A stretch of 64,000 bases of DNA from Myrica gale. Taxonomy: Eukaryota; Streptophyta; Magnoliopsida; Fagales; Myricaceae. The notes beneath the pieces were generated by a model. It searched no databases, had not been told where the DNA came from, and saw only the letters and a program-made list of their open reading frames with translations. Each line of letters begins with the position of its first letter. Position 1 is the first letter of the stretch. A program made the translations under genes and the position numbers. Shown here in pieces: positions 12,401 through 24,400 of the stretch. Location of the stretch: positions 1,054,001-1,118,000 of the forward strand of contig OZ005608.1 in the NCBI GenBank assembly GCA_963930655.1, in the 5' to 3' direction.

Positions 12401-15400
12401 TACAGAATCAATGGACTTGGTTTTGAACCCGTTGGAAGTCTCAGGCCCGAACTCTTCGGCTGGGCTGGAGACTTTGGGCCAGCCGAAAGTCATTTTCCAA
12501 TCGAGGGCTCAAAGTGAGGGGGTTGGGTCGGATTTGTCTGGGTCTGCGTTGGGGCTCCTTCGCGGCAAACGTGGGATTGTCGACGTCAAGGCTGGAGTTG
12601 AGGCAGGGGTTGCTGTCCAGCTCGCGTTGGAGACAGGACCCTCGTCGTCACCTTCTGGGGCAAGGGGCGAATGCCCGGTGGCCTTTCCGACGTCGGAGCT
12701 GTCGCCGACCACCGATCACATGCCTACCGATAAGGTCGTTTCTTCCCATGGGGTGTCTTTTTCTCTGGAATTTAATGCTATGGGCTCAAATGTGGCCGCT
12801 GGCCCTTCCTTAGTGCTTCTGAAGAGGGTAAGTGTGTGGGTTTGGATGGGTGGGTGTTTGAGGTTCCAGTAGTGGGGCAGGATAGGGAAATGGGGTTGGG
12901 GTGGCTCGGGTTGGCCTAGAAGAGATGGGTGAGGTTGTAGGGGTGGATCAGATGGAGTGTGTTAATGATGGGGGTGTAAGGGGAGTGTTTGATGGTGCGG
13001 GTGAGGTAGGAGGGGAGATGTCTTTGGTGGAGGTTGAAGAATCTGTTCTGTGTGTGAATCCGTTGGCTGTTTGTAGCCCTGTTAGAGGGGAGTTTGAGGG
13101 CCAGAGGAGTGGTGGGGCTTCGGGTGGGTGTTAGATATGGTGTCGTCTTTCAAACTTAAGGTGGACATGTCTTGTGAAGGTTATGAAGAAGAGTTGATGA
13201 GTCTCTTTGTTGCGTTGGAATGTGAAAGGGGGCAGAGTAGTTTTAAGACTCCTAGAAGGAAGGTAGGAAAATTAGTAAGAGAGATGAAGGATTTGGTGTC
13301 TTCTATTAATTATGACAGGAAGTCCGATTCTTCGAGGAGGGGAAAGAGTGAAGGGGGAGCTTTGATGGTAATTAGATGGTGCCAAAAATAATTAGTTGGA
13401 ATTAGAGGGGGCTCAATGATAGAGCGAAGTGTAGAGGAGTAGGGAATTTGTTGCGGGGGTGGAAACCGGACTTGGTTTGTCTTCAGGAGACCAAGGTAGC
13501 TGTTATGACTGAAGATGTGATTAGACGTTTGTGGGGTGGACCTTTCGTGAAATGGTGTAGTTTGGAGGTGGATGGTGCCTCAGGGGGTATTTTGTTGTTG
13601 TGGGATTCTAGGGTGATTAAGTTGCTGGATTCTTGCATCGGTTCTTTCACTGTCTCAGCGATCTAGGAATCTTGGTGATGGGGTGGAGTGAATGTTTTCT
13701 AGAGTCTATGGTCCTGGTGTTGATAGCAGCAGGAGTTTGTTGTAGGATGAGTTGGTAGGGGTGAGATCTATGTGGGATTTTCCGTGGTGCATTGGGGCAG
13801 ATTTTAATGTCCCTCGCTTTCCTAGTGAGCGTTTGGGGGGTGGAGGGGTGGGACTAGTTATGCAGTTCACTGATTTTATCTCGGAGATGGGTTTATTGGA
13901 CATTCCATTATCGGGGGGTGCCTTCACTTGGTCCAACAATAGAGCCATTCAATCTTGGTTCAGGATTGATCGCTTTCCGTTTTGCCCTAGTTGGGAGTCA
14001 CTGTGCCCGGAGGCGTCTCAGAAAAGGTTGTCTCGGTTGTATTCGGATCATTTTCCCATGCTTTTGGTGGATGGTAGGGTTAGAGGGAAGATGCCCTTTC
14101 GTTTTGTGAATATGTGGTTGAAGGAGGACGGATTTTTGAATAAGGTTAAGGAGTGGTGGGAGTCTTTTGAGTTCCAGGGATCTCCGAGTTTTGTGCTTGA
14201 CTCTAAGTTGAAGGCTTTGAAGAATAACTTGAAAGTGTGGAACCAAGAAAGCTTTGGGGATATCAGTATCCGAAAGTCTTCCTTGTTAAGCGAATTGGCA
14301 TCTCTTGATTCTTTGGATGAGAGGAATATCCTTGATGAGAGGTGGAAAGCAAGGAAGTTAGAGGTCTTGGGAGATTTGGATCATTTGATTGAGTTGGATA
14401 CAAAAATCGAGGTCCCTGTGGCTAAAATAAGGGGATAAATGCACTAATTTTTTCCACCGTATGGCCAATTCGAATAAAAGGGTTAATTCAATTTCTAGTT
14501 TGGAAGTGGGGGGTAAACTGTGGAGGACCTGTTGTTGATCTCAGATAGTATTGTTGATTTCTATTGCTCTTTGTATGAGGAGCCTTTTTCTTGGAGGCCG
14601 GCATTGGATGGTTTGAATTTTTTTTTTGATAAGTAAGACAATTTTATTAGAAAAAGCGAGACCAGTACAAGGTGCTATACCGAAAGCGCTTAGTACAAAC
14701 ACGCAACAAAGCTAAGGAAATCATCAAAGTCGACAAAAATGCCCCCTAAAACTGCATTAGCCCAACAAAACAAGGAGAACAACATAAGCCCTTTCAACTT
14801 CACAAGGGGCAAAGAAACATCTTCAAAACATCTATTGTTCCGCTCCCGCCAAAGACACCACCAAACACACGGTGGGATCATTCTCCAAATGGCCTTAGCA
14901 ACTGGGTTAGAAAGCCTTCTATTCCAACTCCAAAGCACATGCAGCACCATCTCCGGCATCACCCAATGAAAGTTTGTGATGCGAAGAACATAACTCCAAA
15001 GCCCACGCGCCAAGGAACAATGAAGAAGCGCATGGTTAACCGACTCTCCATCGCCTCGGCAAAGAAAGCACCACTCCGCCATGTAGACCCCTCTCCTCCG
15101 AAGATTATCAATCATGAGAATTCTCCCGTGCATCGCCTCCCTAACAAAGAAGGAGACCCGCAATGGACATCGCGACCTCCACACCCCTTTCCAAGGAAGA
15201 GACACGTTATTCCTCTTATCAAGAAACTGATACATGGACTTTACCGAAAAAACACCATTCGCTGAGCCAGACCAAGACAACTGATCATCCTCCCCTTGCC
15301 GGATCTTCACCCGGTACAAAAGAGAATAAAATGCAGAGAACTCCTGAACCTCCCAATCATTTGCAGTTCTCACAAAGGGGACATCCCAAACCACAATACC

Positions 15401-18400
15401 CTCCCTTTCGGCCATACATTCCGCCACCATAGCGTCTTTGCACCGGGACAACGAAAACACAACCGGGAATGCCGAAGACAATGGGCGGTCACCACACCAC
15501 CATTCATGCCAAAAGCTAATCCTCAAGCCACTGCCCACAAAGAACCTGAGATTCGGATGAAAATCAACCCATCCCTTGGTAATGAAACGCCACAAGCTCA
15601 CACCATAGGACCCTCGGGGTGGCGAAGTACTCCATTGGCCCGCAGAGCACCCATATTTTGCAGCAATGACGACCCTCCAAAGTCTATCTCGCTCGTGTGC
15701 AAAGCGCCACAACCATTTGCACAAAAGAGCCTTATTGAACAACTTGAGACTACGGAGCCCCAAACCCCCCTGGGAGAATGGAGAGCACACCACCTCCCAC
15801 TTCACAAGATGATATTTAGACGCACCCCCAATACTACCCCAAAGAAAGTCCCTCTGAAGCTTCTCCAACCGGTTAGCGACCGCCACTGGGATAGGAAACA
15901 AAGAGAGGAAATAGGTGGGGAGACAAGAGAGGGTAGACTTAATGAGGGTAAGCCTACCCCCCTTGGACAGATACATACGCTGCCATCCCGCCAACCGGCG
16001 CTCCATTCGCTCAAGGATCCCATCCCAAATATGAACACTCTTAAAACGAGCACCCAACGGAAGTCCAAGGTAAGTCATCGGCAATGAGGATACTCGGCAC
16101 TCCAACATCCTTGCCAACTCCTGCACAGAAGCATCCCCACCTATCGGAATAACCTCGGACTTAGACAAGTTTATGCTCAACCCCGACACCGCTTCGAAGC
16201 ACAAGAGGAGACAGCGGAGACTCTGGAAGTGACTCGCCTCTGCCCCACACATCACCAAGGTGTCATCAGCAAAAAACAAGTGAGAAATGCTCACACTACC
16301 ATCGCCGACCACAAAACCCTCTAAACGGCCGTGCTCCACGGCTTTCCCCATCATGCGGCTGAAGGCTTCCATAACAATCACAAACAGAAGTGGAGAAAGA
16401 GGGTCCCCTTGCCTTAACCCACGCGAGCTACTGAAAAAACCCTGGGGGCAGCCATTGACCATAACAGAGAACTTCACCGTCGAGATACAAAAAGAGATCC
16501 AACTACACCATTTGACACCGAAGCCGCATCGTCGAAGAAGGTATAGAGAAACTTCCAATTCACATGATCATAGGCCTTCTGAACATCCAACTTACAAAGC
16601 ATCCTCGGCACCCCCGACCTCAATCTAGAATCGATGCACTCATTAGCAATGAGCACAGAGTCCAAAATCTGCCTCCCACGAACAAAGGCATTCTGAGATG
16701 GGGAAATAATTTTATCGACCACAAACTTCAATCTATTAGCCAAAACCTTGGCAAGTATCTTATAAACACTCCCCACAAGACTAATGGGGCGGAAATCTTT
16801 AAGCTCCACAGCGCCCGGCTTCTTGGGGATGAGGACAATGAAGGAAGAGTTCAAGCTCCGAACAAACTTCCCATCTCTCGCAAACTCATTAAACATCAGC
16901 ATGACATCCTCTTTAACAAAGTCCCAACAGGCATGATAGAAAGCAAGGGAGAAGCCATCTGGGCCTGATGCCTTGTCCCCAGTAAGACTATGCACCACCT
17001 CAGACACTTCCTCCACATCAAAGGGTCTTTCGATCCGTTCAGCATCCTCTCCTGTAATAGAATCAAACACAAGACCATCCACCGAAGGACGCCACTGGAA
17101 AGGCTCCTCGTATAGAGAGGAGTAATAATCCACTATCTCCGCAGCAATCCTTTCAGGATCGTTCACCACTTCTCCCTCCACCTCCAAGCGAGAAATACAA
17201 TTCGCTCTCCTATTAGAATTGGCAATACGGTGAAAGATTAGTACACCGAGCACCCTCCTTCAACCATAAAGCCCTGGACTTCTGCCTCCAGCTAACCTCC
17301 TCTAATAAAATCAAATTTTCCAACTCCCGAGTGACTTCCACCCTCCTAACCTGCCCCTCCTCGACAAGATGACCCCCCTCATCCAAGGCATCCAGAGACT
17401 CAAATGACCAAAGACATCCCGATTCCACTCCATAAATTTGTATTTCAGCGCCTTGAGTTTAGCTTGAAGCACAAAGCTTGGAGAACCCCCAAAGTCAAAT
17501 CCGAGCCACCACTCCTTTACCAATTCCACAAATCCATCCACCCTAAGCCACATATTTTCAAAGCGGAACGGCTTCTTACGCCCCCCGAACATGCCACCCT
17601 CCAACAAAATAGGGAAGTGATCAGATAACAGTCGAGGCAGCCTTCGCTGAATAAGCTCCGGGTACAAAGAATCCCACGCTGGGCAAGCAAGGAAACGGTC
17701 AATCCTGGACCAAGAAGAAGCAGAACGACCACTAGACCAAGTGTACACTCCCCCAACCAACTCGAGGTCCACCAACCCAAGATCACACATAAACTCTGAA
17801 AAATCCAACATGGCACTCCTGGCACCCCCGCCGCCCGAACGCTCACTAGGAAAACGAATCACATTAAAGTCCCCCCCAATACACCAAGGTAAACTCCACC
17901 AAGTGTGCACCCCCGCCAACTCATCCCATAAGATCTTCCTACTGCAAGCATCATTAGGGCCATAAACTCCCGAAAAAATCCACCGAATACCGTCCTCCAC
18001 ATTGCGAAAGCTCAGCGAAACAGAAAAATTACCCACACAAGACTCAGTCATTGGGTTATTTTTCTGAGGAGGAGGCGAGTTGGATCGAGAGATCCTTTGA
18101 GGAGGATGAGGTCATTGGGGTGGTCTGTAGCCTTAATAGTGACAAGGCTCCGGGCCCAGATGGATTCTCTTTAGCTTTCTTCCAGTTTTGTTGGGAGGTT
18201 TTCAAGGGAGATGTTATGACTATGTTTAATGAATTTGCCCAGAAGGGTAAATTTGTTAAATGCATGAATGCTACAGTCATTGTTCTTATTCCTAAGAAAG
18301 TAGGTGTAGTGGAATTGAAAGACTTTCGTCCAATAAATTTGGTTGGAGGGGTGTACAAGATTCTTGCCAAAGTGTTGACAAATAGGTTGAAGTGGGTTCT

Positions 18401-21400
18401 TGAGAAAATCATTTCGCCTCCTCAGAATGCTTTTGTGAGGGGAAGACGGATTCTGGATTCAGTCTTGATTGCTAATGAGTGCATCGATTCGAGATTGAGG
18501 TCGAATGTTCCGAGAGTCATGTGCAAACTTGATATTCACTAGGCTTATGACCATGTGAATTGGAAATTCTTGTTGTATCTCTTGAAGAGATGTGGGTTTC
18601 GAGAGAAGTGGTGTCGTTGGATTGAGTTTTGCATCTCTACGGTTAAGTTCTCGAGGTTTGCGTCAGGGCGATCCTCTTTCACCCGTTCTATTTGTGATTG
18701 TCATGGAAGCCTATAGCAGAATGATGAATGAGGCGGTTGGTAGAGGTGCTATTAAGGGTTTTGAGGTTGGGAGAGGTGGTAGTAATAGGGTGTGTATTTC
18801 GCATTTACTCTTTGCTGATGATACATTGATTTTTTGTGAGGATGTGGAGTATCAAGTGCGGAACCTGAGATGCTTGCTTTTGTGCTTCGAGGCGGTGTAT
18901 GGTCTTAGGATTAACCTTGGGAAGTCTAAGGTTATTCTCATTGGCAGAGTGGATGATGTTCAGGGGTTGGCAGATATTTTGGGTTGTAGGGTGTTGTCCA
19001 TCTTGATGACCTACCTTGGGATTCCTCTTGGTGCTAAGTATAACATGGCGTTTGCCATGTTAAAATTTTAACAAAATTTTAATAAATTTTACTTTATCAA
19101 ACACTTCAAAATTTTACCTTTACTTCCTCTCTCATTCATCAATTCCAATACACCTCTTTTTTAACACCAACATAAAATTTTAACAATATTTTTCTAAATT
19201 TTTACTACCAAACATTATATAAATGTGTGAGCATTTGGGATGACATTGTTGAAAGATTTGAAAGACGGTTGGCGGGTTTCGCATTTATCTTTCAAAAGGA
19301 GGAAGGTTAACGCTGATTAGATCCACTCTATCTAGCCTTCCTACATATTTTATGTCTCTTTTTCCTATTCCTATGTCAGTGGCTAATAGGTTGGCGAAGC
19401 TTCAAAGGGATTTTTTTTGTGGGGAAGTGATGGCGTTGAGCATAGGTTTCACCTTGTTAGGTGGGCTACAATTTGTTCCCCTGTTAGTGCTGGTGGGTTG
19501 GGGCTTTGAAGGTTGCTCTTGTTCAATAGAGCTTTTCTGTGAAAATGACTTTGGCGATTCAATTCTGATGGAGACGGCTTGTGGAAGACAGTCATTTCGG
19601 AGAAGTATTTGTGTGAGGTGGGTGGTTGGAGCACTTTGGTGGTTTAGGGCTTTTATGGGGTGAGTTTGTGGAAAAACATTGCAGAGTAGGGAACTTTTTT
19701 AGAGAGCACATAAGGTTTGTGGTTGGGAGCGGTCTTGAATTCGGTTCTGGCATGACAAGTGTGTGGGGATAAACTGTTGAGTGAAGAGTTTCCTCAATTA
19801 TTTTCTATTGCTCGAAGGAAGAATGCTTGGGTGGCTGATTGCATGGAGATGGGTTCCGGAGTGGTTCTGTGAGATGTTCATTTTGATAGGTTGATTAACG
19901 ATTGGGAGATAGATGTTTTTTCAGAGTTTTATTCTTTACAGTATTCGTGGAGTAGGAGGAGAGGGAGTGAGGATAAAATGATGTGGAAGGGTTCTAAGAG
20001 CAGCGTTTTCTCGGTGAAATCGATGTATGCTTTGCTTTTGGAGGGTTCCAATGCTGATTTCCGTTGGTGACTATGTTGGAGGACTTGGGCTCCCCCTAGA
20101 GTAGCTTTCTTTGTTTGGGAGGCCACTCATGGGAAAATTTTAACCATTGACAACTTAAGAAGGAGGGGTGTTTGTGGGACTGAGTGGTGCTACTTATGTA
20201 AGAGCGACTGCAAAACGGTTGATCATATCCTTATTCATTACTCGATGGCTAGAGGATTGTGGGGGCATGTGCTGAGCATCCTTAACTATGATTGAGTTAT
20301 GCCTAGGAAGGTGGTGGCTGTTTTGCATTGTTGGATAAGGAAGTTTGAAGATCCAATTGCGTCGGTCATTTGGAAGATGATTCCAGCTTGCATCTGGTGG
20401 TGTTTATGGAGGGAGAGAAATGAGAGATGTTTTGAAGACAGGGCTGTGTCTTTGGCTTGTCTGGGGGGTTTTGTGTTGGATTCCCTTTTTCTGTGGGCTA
20501 ATTCAGTTTTTGGCGGTCCTTTTGTGGATTTTCCGTATTTTATTAGTTTTTTAGTGTGTATGCTTTAGCTGTTGTCAGTATAGTCTCTTGTACTGTCATC
20601 TTTCTTTTTCTCTAATAAGATTGGCTTACTTATATATAAAAAAAAGGATGTTATGCATCCAGGCTAAAGTAATGCTAATGCTAAGTAGATGTTTGTATGT
20701 CTCTTGTAGTCATGTGTATTTCTTTTCTGATCGATTATATTGTTCATTATTGGATAACCTCCTTCACCGTAGGGTTGAGAGGATCTACCGTGAGATCAAC
20801 AACAGTATATCGGAGGGTTCACTCCTTATAACCTTTAATCTTAGGAAGCTCCCAGTGGCGCTTTCAAGATTTACGGCTTTGACTGGGCTCCTGGTATATG
20901 TTCGGTTAATTATGCGCATTTTTAATTTTCTGGGATTCATACTGTGGCATATATACAAGTGTACCACGTGTATTTATCATATCTGATGCTTGTATTTTGA
21001 ATGAAGTGGTTATTTATGGCGTGCAGAATGAATGTGTAATTTCTCTTGCTAAGATGAGATTATCGGTTGGAGTTTGCACAATATCTAATATTTATCCACT
21101 AGTGAGGGATTCTAAGCCAAGATTCAAATATTGATATCATTTGTTTATATAAACTGTAGACATGTGATGCCTCAGATTTTGTTTAACTTTCACCTGATTT
21201 ACTGATGTTGTCATTTGTTTATTCCTGGAATTGCCAAGCTCATAGTATCGCACAGATGGTCCTTAGTGCTCCAGGACGGTTGGCATTTTGGAACATGTCC
21301 TCCTATTTTTTCCCCTATTGGTCCTCTTGAGAGGCATTATGGAAATTACGTTATCAAACTTTAGGAGATTATTTTCGTTGTGCTTTCTGCTTTTGGTGGC

Positions 21401-24400
21401 CCCCCGGGGGGGGGGAGAGGATGGGGCTGGGGCTAGACTTGGGAATAAGACCTTTATATCACATAGTAGCTTAATAGTTGAGCAGTCTAGGCTAAAAATA
21501 AGACTACCAACTAGCACACTTCAATCCTGGATGATTGACGTTGCTTATTTTGAATTTTTGTTACTTGGGTCGGTCCATACGTGTAGTAGTATCGTCTAGG
21601 TGTGGTCCCATCAGTTGTTAATATGCTTGTTTTGTTTGTTTCCTTTTAGGTGCTTCATGGTTCTTCCATTGTCTTATTGGTTAAATCAACCAATCGGGAG
21701 TGTTTGATAGCTCCTTTTGAGAAATTAGTTCCCCCCCTCTCTCTCTTCCTCTTGTTGCTTTTAAGTAAGTAGTCTGTTACTTTACCGGTCTGTTATATTT
21801 AAAATGTTGCATCTTTTACTGCCTTTCTAAGTGATTCCAGTAACCCAATGTTGAGTGGGGTTTGTCTAACTTTTAAGGTTGGAGTATTGGATCTCAATGT
21901 AATGGCTTTCAATGAAATATGTTGTGATGTTTGTGATTATGTTCATACCAACAAGTGATTTTTGGCAGATGCGTGATGAAACTTCTGCCCGTGCGAAAGG
22001 TGCTGCAGAAGCTGTCTATGAGCTATATGAAGTTGTTACGCATGAGTTGCTTTCATCTGATTTAAGGTATAGATTGGCCCAATGGTGCAGAAGATATGTC
22101 GAATGTTAACATTTTTAAATTGCGTTAATTTGGTTTGTATTTAATTCTCCAGAGAGCAGCTTGATACGTGGAACATTGTCGCAAGAGCAAGAATTGAGGG
22201 GCGCCTTTTTTCCAAGATAGAATGGCCTAAGGACCCAGATATTGTAAGAAGTTCTGGAACCACCCTGTTTCTCACTTCATTCTTGAACAACATGGTTTGC
22301 GTTTACAAGGGCAGTTTCATCCTGTTTGGTTTCACAGATACAGCAAGTGAAGCGGCTGCACCTTCTTCTCACTGTAAAGGACTCTGCAGCTAATGTTCCA
22401 AAGAATCTTGAAGCAAGAAGAAGACTAGAGTTCTTTACAAATTCCTTATTCATGGACTTGCCTCCGGCAAAACCAGTTAGTGAAATGATGCCCTTCAGGT
22501 ACTTGTAACTCGAAGAAGGTGATTCTGCTTATATTACAGTACACCATGGCATTCTAACTTCGTTTTTTGTTTGTTTGAGAATAGTGTCTTCACCCCATAC
22601 TACAGTGAGACTGTAATGTATGGTTCTTCTGAATTGCGAAAGGAAAATGAGGACGGTATATCTATTCTTTTCTATCTTCAGAAGATTTTTCCAGGTATCT
22701 CCATCTGTCTCTTGCAAATAATCTTTCACATTGAGAGGGTAGGCCGGAAAAAGGGAGGTACAAACCGTTGTGTTGAATTCTAAACATCGACAGAATGTAA
22801 GAGGTGGTAGTTCGCAAACTAGAATAATAACGTAAGAGCTCTAACTGAAATGGTACCTCCTTTTGTAAGAACAGATGCAGTGTCATACTTCATGATCCGT
22901 TGTTTCTGATGGTAATGTTTTGCAACATGTTATATCTTGTATTACTTGAGGTTTTGGAGAACTTCCTGTTAGCCTTTTGCAAAAGTGCATATCGCTTTGG
23001 ATTATTTGCTTTGTTTGGCATACCCAAGTCTTGAAGCTTTATTCATTTGCTCAAATCGATGTTTTTTTTTTGTTAGTTCATCTTTTTTTTTTTTGAGTGT
23101 GAGTGTTGGTATATGGCTAAGATTTTTTTGTTTTAGATGAATGGGAGAACTTTTTGGAACGGATTGGCCAAGGTGAGCGTACTAGAGATCCAGAATTGCA
23201 AGAGGGTTTAAGGGATTCTATAGATCTTCGGCTTTGGGCATCTTATCGAGGGCAGACTCTAGCGAGGACTGGTTAGAATCTTTATTTTCAGATGCTTTCA
23301 GGAAGTTTTTGTAGTTTTATTTTTTATCCACTTGTTTATGTGTTAGTTGGATTCCATCAGCAGTTGATTTTTTTCCTTCTATATTTATCTTGGAAGTACA
23401 GTGCGTGGTATGATGTATTATAGAAGGGCTTTAATGCTGCAGAGTTATTTGGAAAGAAGGTCATTGGGAGGTATTTGCTTCTAGAACTTTATGATGTCAC
23501 CGACCTTATACTTTTAAGCATGGATATAGCCTCACAATTTATCTTACATATGTAGGGGAGGATTATTCTCAACCGAACTTCCTCACAACCGAAGGTTTTG
23601 AGCTGTCTCGTGAAGCACGGGCACAATCTGATTTGAAGTTTACTTATGTGGTGTCATGCCAAATTTATGGTCAGCAAAAGCAAAAGAAGGAGAAAGAGGC
23701 AGTTGATATTGCTCTCTTGTTGCAGAGGTGGAACTATAGCAGTTGTTATCATCATTTAGCAATTGGACTATGTTCTTTTGAAGTTTTTTTTTGAGTGTGG
23801 ACCCTCTCTGTTGTTAAATGCAAAATTAATTATTATTCTTGTATATGTTACCTAAGGTTAGGAAGCACTCCAATCATTTGAAATTTCGGCATTACCTGCC
23901 AATTTCTTTTACAAAGTTATGTGCACGTATCTCCTATAGATATATGCAATGAACTGATTTTGTATTCACCCCGTAGAGGATTGATGTCTTGTTTTGGGAT
24001 GCTCATTGAGTAATCTCGGACCTTGAAACTTCATTCATCACCCTCCACATGATGGGGTAACCATAATTGAGATTCCTTACATGTTTGATTTAAACTGATA
24101 TTGATAGTCAGGAAGTGGAGAGCATCTGATTCTAACATTTCTTTTATTCATTTTTTTAATGCATGTTCCAATTATTGGGTTCAAAACCTCAGATCTCAAC
24201 ACCAACTTTCATTGAGATAATTTGACTGTAAATCGTTGTCGTATGTTTTATGTCTTGTAATAGGCCTTGATAGGATGTGTTAGAAGTTATACCATGATGG
24301 TGAAATTTGATGTTTGGTCTTCTATGAAGTGTCGAGGGTGTCTAGTGGTGGTTAGGGTTTCATGGAAGAGCAATTTGCCATGCCAAAACTCCAAGTGCAG

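Larger units (their letters stand above)
13440..20568 (+). pseudogene. LINE D ORF2 remnant (endonuclease, RT, zf-RVT), interrupted
   Basis: The first part (13440-14621) is an AP-type endonuclease with [31 protein letters not shown] and FTWSNN. The second part (18048-20568) begins in the RT fingers ([14 protein letters not shown]), continues through [15 protein letters not shown], has a stop at 18541 (an in-frame TAG after DIH) and a short deletion before [11 protein letters not shown], then FADDT, and ends in the zf-RVT region (CYLCKSDC...VDH). Stops and frameshifts make it non-functional. LINE E separates the two parts. Confidence 0.85.
11470..20647 (+). mobile_element. LINE D, full-length but decayed, host of nested insertions, CALS9 intron 9
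   Basis: The target duplication ATGTTATGCGTCCAGG (11454-11469) recurs as ATGTTATGCATCCAGG (20648-20663), 15 of 16 matching. The element contains ORF1 remnants (11614-13391), the ORF2 endonuclease (13440-14440), the RT (18048-19040) and the C-terminal region (19220-20568), then the shared tail and A-run at 20638-20645. It is interrupted by LINE E (14622-18047) and a small MITE-like insert (19044-19217). Removing the insertion leaves a CALS9 intron of about 157 bp, so this event enlarged the intron to 9.35 kb. Confidence 0.9.

Noticed and set aside
11954-12493. - strand ORF of 179 codons
   Set aside because: Antisense to the LINE D ORF1 remnant, which has clear homology on the + strand.
15296-16087. 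Long + strand ORF of 263 codons
   Set aside because: It is antisense to the LINE E reverse transcriptase and has no meaningful protein of its own.
21360-21430. CCCCCCGGGGGGGGGG cluster in CALS9 intron 10
   Set aside because: Simple homopolymer runs, probably slippage or assembly noise, with no associated feature.
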